Source: JAJDAH01 sp964487605 (GTDB lineage: Bacteria > Myxococcota_A > Polyangia > Polyangiales > Polyangiaceae). From it: DNA of 64,000 bases. Below the pieces are notes generated by a model. The model worked only from the letters and a program-made list of their open reading frames with translations. It was not told the DNA's origin and made no database searches. The DNA is taken from contig CAZARU010000009.1 in NCBI GenBank assembly GCA_964487605.1, forward strand, positions 1 through 64,000, in the 5' to 3' direction. Positions 42,789 through 51,102 of this stretch are shown here, one piece after another. Both the position numbers and the translations under genes were made by a program. How positions within the stretch are numbered: the first letter of the stretch is position 1; each line of letters begins with the position of its first letter.

Positions 42789-44156
42789 TCAGTGACAGGG
42801 CAGAGCGGACGCCGCGACGATGGCATCACCGATGTCGCGCCCGTACGTGTACAGCTCGCCGTTGCACAGATCCGCGACGCGTCCGCCGGTGGCCGCCGCC
42901 AGCGCCACGTACGTGGGCGCCGCCGTGGCCGAACCCGAGACTCCCGTGCAGTCCGTCGTGGCGAACACGCCGTGAAATACGAAACCCCGGCGACCCGGAG
43001 CGAGCGGTACGAACTGATCGGTGAACTGCTGCGGGGTCATGATCGACGGCTCGTCACTCACGACGATGATGTGGGTCCGCGCCGTGTCGCGCACCGTACT
43101 CGCATAGAGCGCATGGTCGTTCACCAGTCGCTGCAGCGCGTACTGCTCCGACACGGGACCCACGACGTGGCGGAAAGCCGGCAGCTTCTCGTCGTCCGGA
43201 CACGACCCCGTGCCGAAGGGCGGCGGGACACAAAGGCCGCCCGTGGCGGGGGGCACCGCGGAGAAGACCACGAGCCGAACATCCAGGCTTCGAACCGCGT
43301 CGAAGAGGCCTGGGAAGCCGCTGCCAATCGCAGTGGCCTCCTCGTCCATGCTCCCGGAGGTGTCCACGGTGACGATGATGTCGACTTCGCCGCAGCCGCC
43401 GGTGCCCGAGTCGCTCGCGCCCGCAGCCCCGGCGCTGCCGCCCGTCCCACCAGCACCAGCTACTCCGGCCCCGGCAGAGCCGGCGGTACCACCGGCCCCG
43501 GCGCTCGCGTCCGCGCCCGTCGTGGCGCCCTCGCCCCCCGCGCCGGCCGCGGGCGGCGCCCCGGCCGATGCTTCCGCAGACGCGCCGTCACGCGTCAGGC
43601 CGCCCGCGCCGGCAGCGCCGTCTGCGCCTCCGGCACCGCCTGCACCGCCATCGGTGACGGCGTCCCGGGTGACGGCGAAGTACGAGAAGTGGGCGATGCT
43701 CACCTGCGCCAGCGCGGCGCCATTGTCCGCGTCGGGCAGGCGGGACCAGGTCCCGCCGAGCGGCGCCATGGAGAGGCCGGCGCCGGACGCCGGCGGCTCC
43801 GCGTGAAAGAGCGTGACCACGACGTTCGCCTCGAACGCCTGGCCGTGCGGCTCGAACGAGTAGACCCCCGTCTCGAGCGCGGCTCCCGGGGGGAGCGCCG
43901 GATGGCTGCCGCGTGTCACGTCCGCCAGCCGAATTCGAGACTCCTCGCGCAGTGCCCCCGGCGGGATGTCCACCCGCGCGCGCCCCGCGAGCTCCACGCG
44001 CGCGCCAGCCGGCCCGACGATGCGGACGACCTCGTCGATCGTGGTGTCGTTGGTCCTGCTCGCGTCGACGTCGGTCTTCTTGCTGCAGGCTGGAACCACC
44101 CCGGGCGCAACGAGCAACGCCGCGGCCACGAACAACGATGAACCCCGCACGACCAC
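42789..44156 (-). CDS. VWA-domain lipoprotein with intact MIDAS
   Basis: This 455-residue protein has a lipobox at VVPAC, a beta-sandwich domain (IVGPAGARVELAGRARVDIPPGAL; FEPHGQAFEANVVVTLF), a Gly/Ala/Ser linker, and a VWA domain with an intact metal-binding DTSGSM (265-270). Later VWA features include HIIVVSDEPS. It should bind a ligand or partner through a Mg2+ ion outside the cell. The mature sequences CSKKTDVDASRTN and CSKETKVDASTTN show a recent duplication with the downstream gene, 10 bp away. GTG 44156 is preferred, with GGGGA six bases upstream; GTG 44150 is possible. Confidence 0.8.
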   Translation of the reverse strand: MVVRGSSLFVAAALLVAPGVVPACSKKTDVDASRTNDTTIDEVVRIVGPAGARVELAGRARVDIPPGALREESRIRLADVTRGSHPALPPGAALETGVYSFEPHGQAFEANVVVTLFHAEPPASGAGLSMAPLGGTWSRLPDADNGAALAQVSIAHFSYFAVTRDAVTDGGAGGAGGADGAAGAGGLTRDGASAEASAGAPPAAGAGGEGATTGADASAGAGGTAGSAGAGVAGAGGTGGSAGAAGASDSGTGGCGEVDIIVTVDTSGSMDEEATAIGSGFPGLFDAVRSLDVRLVVFSAVPPATGGLCVPPPFGTGSCPDDEKLPAFRHVVGPVSEQYALQRLVNDHALYASTVRDTARTHIIVVSDEPSIMTPQQFTDQFVPLAPGRRGFVFHGVFATTDCTGVSGSATAAPTYVALAAATGGRVADLCNGELYTYGRDIGDAIVAASALPCH

Positions 44157-44264
44157 GCAGCATCCCCGATGGGAGCCGCCGACGTCAACCGTCGTCACGG
44201 CGTCGATCCACCGGACGGGCCGACCGGCGCGCCGACCACCCGGGCGCTCTCCACGGGAGCCGCC

Positions 44265-45317
44265 TCACGGCGCTTGCAGCGCGGAGCAGTCGAGGACGTC
44301 ACCCACCACCGACACGCGCGCCTTCCATTTCGAACCCGGGGCGAACGACCGCCACTTCGCCTCGTCGAAGGTGCACTTCGACTCGGACTTGGAGCCCGCG
44401 GCCTCGGCGAAGAACACTTCGTAGGATTCGCTCCGCTCTCCCTCGCGCTCGCAGCCGAGGCACGTGCCCGTTCGCGCGAGGGAGACCGGCGGCCACGCGA
44501 TGGTGTCCTTGGGCGACGTGCCCTTGGCGACCTCGACGCGCGCCTTCTTCCACTTCTCCACCTCGAAGCGACACTTGTCCGCGAGGACGGGCTTTTCGTC
44601 GTACTTCGGCTGGCACTCGCGGACCTCCTTGAACGTCCCGTTCCCGAGATCCTTCTTGCGCGTCTTGCAGTCCTCGCCAACCTTCACCTTCTCCTTCGAG
44701 CGCTCGGCCTTCGACCGCGACAGGACGCGCGCACCCGAGGGAACCTCGTCGCACCAGTCCGACTCTTCCACCTTGGCGAACGCTTGGATCTCGATGCTCC
44801 GCTCCCACGCGTGACGCGTGACGACCATCGAGGCGTCCTTCTTCCAGAGCGCCATGACGACGGCCAGCGCGACGACGCCGAAGACGGTCACTCCGAGGCA
44901 GCCCAGGATGGCGAAGGCGATCCGCTTCCCACCCGATGACTTCGCGCCCGGCGGCTCCGCGCCCGGCGCGGGGAGCTGCGCGGCTCCGGCGAACGGCGCG
45001 CCCGGATGGGCGCCCACGGGATGGACCTCGTCGTCGCGCCGTGCGACCTCGGCCGCGCCCTCGAGGGAGCCGCCGCAACCGCGGCAGCACCGCGACGATC
45101 GGCTGTTGTGCTCGCGGCACGTCGGACACGCGACGTCGGCGCCGAAGTACGGGTGATTTCGTACCGGCACCTTCTCGTGATCCGGCGGAAAGTAGCGCCG
45201 ATCGGCGTTCTGCGCGGCGCCGCAGACGGGGCAGTGGCGGTGGGTGAGGCCCAGGAGCTTCGGCGTGCGACAGTACTCGCAGTCCCACAGCATCTCGTAG
45301 ACGTCGTCTTCGCTCAT
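44265..45317 (-). CDS. Zinc-ribbon membrane protein of unknown role
   Basis: A 350-residue protein with two zinc ribbons at the N-terminus: CEYCRTPKLLGLTHRHCPVCG (four cysteines, residues about 13-33) and CPTCREHNSRSSRCCRGCGG. A Pro/Ala/Gly linker follows, then one transmembrane helix (IAFAILGCLGVTVFGVVALAVVMALW), and a Lys/Glu-rich outer domain with several paired cysteines (WCDEVPSG, CKTRKKD, CQPKYDEK, CLGCERE). I do not know a named family for the whole protein. A cytosolic zinc ribbon with an exported Cys-rich part suggests a sensor or assembly factor. TACCTT six bases before the ATG suggests leaderless transcription. Confidence 0.7.
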   Translation of the reverse strand: MSEDDVYEMLWDCEYCRTPKLLGLTHRHCPVCGAAQNADRRYFPPDHEKVPVRNHPYFGADVACPTCREHNSRSSRCCRGCGGSLEGAAEVARRDDEVHPVGAHPGAPFAGAAQLPAPGAEPPGAKSSGGKRIAFAILGCLGVTVFGVVALAVVMALWKKDASMVVTRHAWERSIEIQAFAKVEESDWCDEVPSGARVLSRSKAERSKEKVKVGEDCKTRKKDLGNGTFKEVRECQPKYDEKPVLADKCRFEVEKWKKARVEVAKGTSPKDTIAWPPVSLARTGTCLGCEREGERSESYEVFFAEAAGSKSESKCTFDEAKWRSFAPGSKWKARVSVVGDVLDCSALQAP

Positions 45318-45323
45318 GCCCGG

Positions 45324-45329
45324 AAGGTA
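45324..45329 (-). promoter_or_regulatory. -10 element TACCTT of the zinc-ribbon protein gene
   Basis: On the minus strand TACCTT ends six bases before the ATG at 45317. It lies in the 91-bp region shared with the divergent fusion gene at 45409. Confidence 0.45.
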
Positions 45330-45408
45330 GCGGGCGGCGAAGCCAGGGGAAACGGGGAACTGCCGGCGGCGCGTTGGTGCAGTCGGGCGTACGGGGTATG
45401 GGTCGAGC

Positions 45409-48400
45409 ATGAGTCGCGCCGGCGCGAACCAGCCCAGGAACCGCCTGGCCACGCAGACGAGTCCCTACCTGCTGCAGCACGCGGGCAATCCGGTCGACTG
45501 GTACCCCTGGTCCCCCGAGGCGCTGGAGCGCGCACGGCGAGAGGACAAGCCCATCCTGCTGAGCATCGGCTACGCAGCGTGTCACTGGTGCCACGTGATG
45601 GAGCGCGAGTCGTTCGAGGACGAGTCGATCGCGCGCTCGATGAACGAGAGCTTCGTCTGCATCAAGGTGGACCGCGAAGAGCGCCCCGACCTGGACGAGA
45701 TCTACATGGCCGCGACGGTCGCGATGAGCGGCAGCGGCGGCTGGCCGATGACGGTGTTCCTGACGCCGGACCAGGAGCCGTTCTTCGCCGGGACGTATTT
45801 CCCGCCGGACGACAAGTGGGGCCGTCCCGGGTTTCGGTCCGTGCTGGCACGCATCGCCGATCTCTGGCGGACGAACCGCGCGACGCTGACGGAGCAGGCC
45901 GCGGAGCTGACCGCGCACGTCCGCGAGCAAGCCGCTCCCACGCCCGCGGCCACCATCGCCGCCGAGGCGTCGGCGGCCGCCGTGCGCACGCTCGCCTCGC
46001 AGTACGACGCCCGCTGGGGCGGCTTCGGTCGCGCCCCGAAGTTCCCGCCGTGTTCGGCCATCACGCTCCTGCACGGCTACTTCGCCGCGACCGGCGATGA
46101 ACGAGCGCTCGCCATGGCCACCGGGACGCTCGACGGAATGCGCCGGGGCGGCCTGTACGACCATCTGGCGGGGGGCTTCGCGCGCTACTCGACCGACGAG
46201 CGGTGGCTCGTGCCTCACTTCGAGAAGATGCTCTACGACAACGCGCAGCTCGTGCGCGTGTACCTCGAGTCGTACCAGCTCACGGGCAGCGAAGATCATC
46301 GACGCGTGGCTCGAGAGACGCTCGCGTACCTCGTGCGCGAGATGCAGGGCGAGTCGGGTGGCTTCTACTCGGCCACGGACGCGGACTCCGAGGGAGAGGA
46401 GGGGAAGTTCTTCGTCTGGCAGCCCTCGGAGGTCGAGGCGGTGCTGGGAGCGGAAGGCGCTCGACGGTTCTCGGCGTACTTCGACGTGACGAAGGGCGGA
46501 AACTGGGAGGGCACGAGCGTGCTCAACACGCCTCGCGAGCTGGCCGACGTCGCTCGGGAGCTGGGGATCCCGGCGGCGACGCTGGCCGAAGCCCTGGAAC
46601 ACGATCGCGCCAAGCTGTACGAGGCGCGAAGGCGACGCGTGCCGCCGCTGCTGGACGACAAGGTGCTCACGTCCTGGAACGCGCTCGCCATCGGCGCCAT
46701 GGCCGAGGGTCATCGCGTCCTCGGCGACGGCGCATGGCTCGACAGCGCGGAGCGTGCCGCCGCTTTCGTGCTCTCCACCATGAAGCGACCCGACGGCGGC
46801 CTCTTCCGTACGTGGCGCGCCGGGACGGTTCACCTCGACGCCTACCTGGAGGACTACGCCTTCCTGGCCGACGCCCTGATCGACCTCTACGAAGCGGGCG
46901 GGGAGGAGCGCTGGCTCCGTGAAGCGCTCGGCATCGCGGAGCGTCTGATCGAGGACTTCGCGGACCCCGACGGGGGCGCGTTCTTCCAGACGGCCACGGG
47001 GCACGAAGCGCTCCTCGTTCGCATGAGAGAGGGCCACGACGGAGCCATCCCGAACGCGAACGCCGTGGCTGCGCGCGCCTTGGCTCGCCTCTCGCACCAC
47101 TTCGATCGTCCCGACCTCGCCGCGCGCGCCACGGACGCCCTGCGCTCCTACGGTCGCGGCATGGAGCGGATGCCCCGGGCGTTCGCCACCTCGCTCGGCG
47201 TGGTCGAGTTCCTGCTCGCGGGTCCCACGGAGCTCGCGTTCGCGGGCACCGAGGGGGATCCGGCCGCGAAGGACCTGAAGGCGGCCGTCGCGGGCACCTT
47301 CCTGCCGCATCGCATCGTGGGACATGCACGCGTCGGGGCTTCGGCAGACCTGCCGCTCGTCCGAGGCAAGGGTCCGGTGGGTGGACGCCCCGCCCTCTAC
47401 GTCTGCCGGAACTTCGCGTGCGAAGCGCCCATCACCGACCCCACCGCCGTGCGTGACGCGCTCACGGCCCATCGCACGCGTGCGTTCGAGGGCAGACGGG
47501 CCGTCCTGGGAGGACGCGCGATGGGCGGCTTCGCGACGAGCGACGGAACGGAGCGGCTCCGCCGCGAGAGCCCGCACGCCGAGCACGGCTACGCGCAGCT
47601 CGGCCGCACCACCCTCCTGGTGAGTCGCGTCGGCTTCGGCGCGTACCGGGTCGAAGACGGCGATCCAGGTCACGCTCGCGCCCTCGAGCGCGCGCTGCGG
47701 AGCGGAGTGAACCTCGTGGACACCTCCACGAACTACGGCGACGGGGGGAGCGAACGGCTCATCGGAAACGTCCTCGCGAAGCTCGCAGCGGCCGGGACCG
47801 CTGGTCGCGAGACCACCGTCGTCGTGTCGAAGGTCGGGTACGTGCAGGGGAAAAATCTCGCTCTCGCCGTCGAGCGACGAGCCGTGGGCAGGCCCTTTGC
47901 GGAGATGGTGGAGTACGACGACGACTGCTGGCACTGCATCCACCCGGAATGGATCGAGGACCAGCTCACGCGATCCCTCGAGCGCCTGCGCCTCGAAACC
48001 CTGGACGTTTGCCTCTTGCACAATCCAGAGTACTTCCTCGCGGACGCCATCAAGCGGGGTGAGGGACCGCTCGAGGCCATCCGCGCGCGGTTCTACGCCA
48101 GGCTCACCGGGGCGTTCCGTCACCTGGAGCAGGAGATACGTCGGGGCCGACTTCGTCACTACGGGGTGTCGTCGAACACGTCGACGGCGCCGCACACGGA
48201 TCCCGACGCGACCGATCTGGCGCGCATGCTGGCGTCAGCGGTGGAAGCCGGAGGCACGAATCACGGTTTCGCCGTGCTCGAGCTGCCGATGAACCTGCGG
48301 GAGGTACGCGCCCACTTCGAGCGCAACACCGCCGACGCGACGACTTCTGTCCTCGAGCACGCCCGCGCGAACGGCATCGCGGTGCTCGTCAACCGACCGC

Positions 48401-49050
48401 TCAACGCCATCGCCACCTCCGGCGGTCTCCTGCGTCTCGCCGATGCTCCGGACATCGCGGGCGCGCCTCCTCTCGAAGCGCAGCTCACCAAGGTCGAGCG
48501 CCTGGAGTCGGAGTACCGCCGCGAGATCGCGGTTCACCTCCGCGCTGCACCCGGCAGCCAGGTCGAACCGGCGACGTTCTTCGACTGGGCCGATCGCCTG
48601 GGTTCGGCCGTCGGCACGGTGGAGAGCCTGGAACAGTGGGCGGAGATCGAGGGCCGGGCGATCGCGCCGCGTCTCGCACAGACCCTGGCCGCCCTCGACC
48701 GGGCGCTGACGGGGCCGGACGGAGACGGATGGCGAGGATGGCGCGCGCGCTACCTCCCGGAGCTCGAGGGGCTCCTCGCGGCCATCCGGCAGCGCACGTC
48801 GCGTTTGAGCCGACGGCGGGGGGACGCCATCTCGAGCGTCATCGACGCGCACCTTCCCGAGACCGCGCGGCGCGAATCGCTGTCGCGAAAGGCTCTCTGG
48901 ACCGTGGCCAGCGCGCCGGGAGTCACGAGCGTGCTCGTGGGCATGCGCGACGAGCGCTACGTGGACGACGCGACGGCGATTCTGGGTTGGCCACCGCTGG
49001 ACGCCGTCGATGGGGCCCTTCGCGCCGCCGCGAGCGCCACCGTGCCATGA
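45409..49050 (+). CDS. Fusion of a DUF255 thioredoxin-fold/(alpha/alpha)6 protein with an aldo/keto reductase
   Basis: A single uninterrupted frame of 1213 residues. Residues about 13-175 are the thioredoxin-like DUF255 domain with C58-H-W-C61-H62 (CHWCHVMERESF). About 180-700 form the (alpha/alpha)6-type barrel of YyaL/SSP411 proteins (APKFPP, LVPHFEKMLYDNAQL, LTSWNALAIGAM). From about 730 an aldo/keto reductase follows with D771, Y776 (DTSTNYG), K808 (VVSKVG) and H871 (LLHNPE), the full catalytic set. DUF255 proteins are normally separate, about 670-700 residues long. The fusion implies that both halves work on one pathway, perhaps sugar redox or epimerisation; this is inference. The following TIM-barrel gene overlaps by 4 bp. 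Confidence 0.85.
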   Translation: MSRAGANQPRNRLATQTSPYLLQHAGNPVDWYPWSPEALERARREDKPILLSIGYAACHWCHVMERESFEDESIARSMNESFVCIKVDREERPDLDEIYMAATVAMSGSGGWPMTVFLTPDQEPFFAGTYFPPDDKWGRPGFRSVLARIADLWRTNRATLTEQAAELTAHVREQAAPTPAATIAAEASAAAVRTLASQYDARWGGFGRAPKFPPCSAITLLHGYFAATGDERALAMATGTLDGMRRGGLYDHLAGGFARYSTDERWLVPHFEKMLYDNAQLVRVYLESYQLTGSEDHRRVARETLAYLVREMQGESGGFYSATDADSEGEEGKFFVWQPSEVEAVLGAEGARRFSAYFDVTKGGNWEGTSVLNTPRELADVARELGIPAATLAEALEHDRAKLYEARRRRVPPLLDDKVLTSWNALAIGAMAEGHRVLGDGAWLDSAERAAAFVLSTMKRPDGGLFRTWRAGTVHLDAYLEDYAFLADALIDLYEAGGEERWLREALGIAERLIEDFADPDGGAFFQTATGHEALLVRMREGHDGAIPNANAVAARALARLSHHFDRPDLAARATDALRSYGRGMERMPRAFATSLGVVEFLLAGPTELAFAGTEGDPAAKDLKAAVAGTFLPHRIVGHARVGASADLPLVRGKGPVGGRPALYVCRNFACEAPITDPTAVRDALTAHRTRAFEGRRAVLGGRAMGGFATSDGTERLRRESPHAEHGYAQLGRTTLLVSRVGFGAYRVEDGDPGHARALERALRSGVNLVDTSTNYGDGGSERLIGNVLAKLAAAGTAGRETTVVVSKVGYVQGKNLALAVERRAVGRPFAEMVEYDDDCWHCIHPEWIEDQLTRSLERLRLETLDVCLLHNPEYFLADAIKRGEGPLEAIRARFYARLTGAFRHLEQEIRRGRLRHYGVSSNTSTAPHTDPDATDLARMLASAVEAGGTNHGFAVLELPMNLREVRAHFERNTADATTSVLEHARANGIAVLVNRPLNAIATSGGLLRLADAPDIAGAPPLEAQLTKVERLESEYRREIAVHLRAAPGSQVEPATFFDWADRLGSAVGTVESLEQWAEIEGRAIAPRLAQTLAALDRALTGPDGDGWRGWRARYLPELEGLLAAIRQRTSRLSRRRGDAISSVIDAHLPETARRESLSRKALWTVASAPGVTSVLVGMRDERYVDDATAILGWPPLDAVDGALRAAASATVP

Positions 49051-50000
49051 GCTCGTGCCCCGCGTCGGCGCCGCCGGCGATCCGGGACGGTGACGGGGCC
49101 GCCCGCCTCCGCTGCGACATCAACGTGCTCACCCTCGCGCTGCTTCCGGAGTGGAGCTCGGGACCGCGGCGCGCGGTGGTCTTCGGGAGGGAGTCCGCCT
49201 ACCGGATGGTGAAGGAGTCGGGGTTTGGCGGCGTGCAGATTCAGCCGCCGCTCTTCGGCAGCGCACGGCTCTGCCACCGAGTGGGGCTCGCGGTCACGGT
49301 GGCGGCGACGTACGCGAAGCTGCCGCTGGACGGAAATCTGGTGGCGGCCGCGCGGGCCTGGAAGCGCCAGGGCGCCGGGTGCGCGACGCTCATCGTGGGG
49401 TCCGGCCTGGAAGCCCACGACGACGCCTGCCGGCTCGTCGAGCGCGTGCTCCAGGCGTCGACCGTCGTGGGCTTGCCGCTCTACGTCGAGACGCACCGCG
49501 CCAGCATCACCGACGACCCGGTGAGAACGCTGGCGCTGGTGGACCGCTTTCCCGAGCTCCGCTTCAACGGCGACTTCTCGCACTGGTACCTGGGGACGGC
49601 GCGAACCCCGGCCGACGCTCACGAGCTGCTCGACATCCTGGGGCCCATCATCGACAGGACGCGGTATCTGCACGGTCGCATCGCGTCGACGGGGCGCATG
49701 CAGGTCCCTCCGTCGCTCGGCGCCGCCGCGAGTACGGTGGCCGTGTACGAGGAGCTGTGGTCTCGCGTCTGCGCGGCGTTCATGAGGCAGGCCGGGCCGG
49801 GGGAAGTGCTCGGCTTCGCCGTGGAGCTGCTGACACCCTGGCAGGGCTACGCGCCCGTGCGACGCGACGAACGGGGCCGCTGGCGGGAGAGCGGTGACCG
49901 GTGGGAGGAGGCCATCGCGCTCGCGAAGATCGCACGACGGTGCTTCGAGACGGCCGAACGGGCGGTCACGACTCCGAAGGACGAGGCGGTCCGTGTCTGA
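49047..50000 (+). CDS. Xylose isomerase-like TIM-barrel protein
   Basis: This 317-residue protein resembles the sugar-phosphate isomerase/AP endonuclease 2 superfamily. Candidate metal ligands are E148 and H150 in YVETHRAS and D176 and H179 in FNGDFSHWYLG. Members isomerise or epimerise sugars or act on related polyols. The ATG overlaps the stop of the DUF255-AKR fusion (ATGA), so the protein is made together with it. The following gene is a diverged copy. The substrate is unknown; a sugar or inosose-type compound would fit the fused epimerase-like and AKR domains. Confidence 0.75.
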   Translation: MSSCPASAPPAIRDGDGAARLRCDINVLTLALLPEWSSGPRRAVVFGRESAYRMVKESGFGGVQIQPPLFGSARLCHRVGLAVTVAATYAKLPLDGNLVAAARAWKRQGAGCATLIVGSGLEAHDDACRLVERVLQASTVVGLPLYVETHRASITDDPVRTLALVDRFPELRFNGDFSHWYLGTARTPADAHELLDILGPIIDRTRYLHGRIASTGRMQVPPSLGAAASTVAVYEELWSRVCAAFMRQAGPGEVLGFAVELLTPWQGYAPVRRDERGRWRESGDRWEEAIALAKIARRCFETAERAVTTPKDEAVRV

Positions 50001-50889
50001 CGCTCGACTTCGACCCGAGCTGCACGAGGCGACCCTCCGCGGCCTGTCGCCCAATCACTCGGCCGATACGGTCGCTGCGGCCGTGCGCGACGCGGGCTTC
50101 GAACGGCTCGGACGCAACCTCGGCGAGCCACCCCCCGGCCGCCGGGACACGGCCGCGACCGTCGTCATGGACGCCCTCTCGAACCTCCCCATCACGGCGT
50201 TCGTCCGCGCGAGGCGTGCGACGGACGTGGGGCAGGCCCTCGACACTGCGCACGCGTCGGGCGCGAAGGACGTCGTCGTGCAGCTCGGCTCGTGCTTCGC
50301 GAGCCAGGCCGAGGCGATGCGAACCATGGAGATCTTCGTGCGCCACGCGGAGCGAGCACCGTGTCCAGTTCACGTGGCGCTGCACCGCGCAACCATCACG
50401 CGCGACGTCGCGCGGACGTGCGCGCTCCTCGGGGAGTTTCCCGACGTGGGGTTCAGCGCCGCGTTCGCAGAGTGGTACCTGGGGCACGAGATGATCTTCG
50501 GAAGCTTCCGCGCACAGCTGGCGGCGATGACTCCCGTGTTCGCGAGGGTGACGCACCTCGTGGCGTGCGTCGGCACGAGCGAACAGTCCCAGATCGACGT
50601 CGGCGACGGCAGGGCTTCGCTGCTCGCGACGTCGATCCCCAGCATCGTTCGAAGGCTCGCCGTTCGCCACGCCGTTCGCCTGTGGCGCGAAGCCATGGCG
50701 AGGTTCGTCGAGCGAAGTCGGAGCGCGCCGAGCGCGACGCTCGGCTTCTGCGTCCAGCTCCCTCCGATGAACGACGACCTCTGCTCCGCCGGCGACTCGG
50801 CGTCCGCGGGGTGCATCGAAGAGGGCGATCGCGTCCGGCAGTCGGTGGTGCTCGCACGCCTCGGCGCGCGCACTTTCGCGAGCCTCTGA
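49993..50889 (+). CDS. Degenerate TIM-barrel paralogue
   Basis: A 298-residue paralogue of the preceding protein. The matching segments are VALHRATITRDVARTCALLGEFPDVGF against VETHRASITDDPVRTLALVDRFPELRF, and AAFAEWYLG against GDFSHWYLG. The glutamate, aspartate and histidine proposed as metal ligands are replaced by A129, A157 and E160, so the protein is probably not an isomerase but a regulatory or structural partner. The GTG at 49993 lies within the upstream gene's last codons (8-bp overlap), which couples their translation. An alternative view is a different metal-free lyase activity. Confidence 0.7.
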   Translation: MSDARLRPELHEATLRGLSPNHSADTVAAAVRDAGFERLGRNLGEPPPGRRDTAATVVMDALSNLPITAFVRARRATDVGQALDTAHASGAKDVVVQLGSCFASQAEAMRTMEIFVRHAERAPCPVHVALHRATITRDVARTCALLGEFPDVGFSAAFAEWYLGHEMIFGSFRAQLAAMTPVFARVTHLVACVGTSEQSQIDVGDGRASLLATSIPSIVRRLAVRHAVRLWREAMARFVERSRSAPSATLGFCVQLPPMNDDLCSAGDSASAGCIEEGDRVRQSVVLARLGARTFASL

Positions 50890-50995
50890 CCACCCCCGGT
50901 CGGCCAAAAGATCGGGCATTTCAATCGCTTCACGACGCGGTGCGCAGGAGGGTCGCTTCCCTACGAAACCAATCGTCTTTCTGGCGGTGCTGGGC

Positions 50996-51001
50996 TATAG
51001 C
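50996..51001 (+). promoter_or_regulatory. -10-like TATAGC before the pyrophosphatase gene
   Basis: TATAGC lies 101 bases before the ATG at 51103 in a 213-bp gene-free region. No convincing -35 is seen. The rest of the gap shows nothing else recognisable. Confidence 0.3.
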
Positions 51002-51102
51002 CTGGCGGCCTCGTGGACCCGGTTCGCCGGCGCCACGGGCCCATCCGGCGCGCCGCGGCGCACCGACGGCGCGGCGCACTCCGCCCAGAAGGATCTCGCA
51101 GA

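Noticed and set aside
45397..45402. TATGGG just before the DUF255-AKR start as a further leaderless -10 element
   Set aside because: It lacks the invariant T at the sixth position, so it was not counted with the other hexamers.
44299..48195. Open frame of about 1300 codons on the minus strand across two genes
   Set aside because: It covers the zinc-ribbon and DUF255-AKR genes in another frame, has low-complexity Arg/His composition and no recognisable domain.
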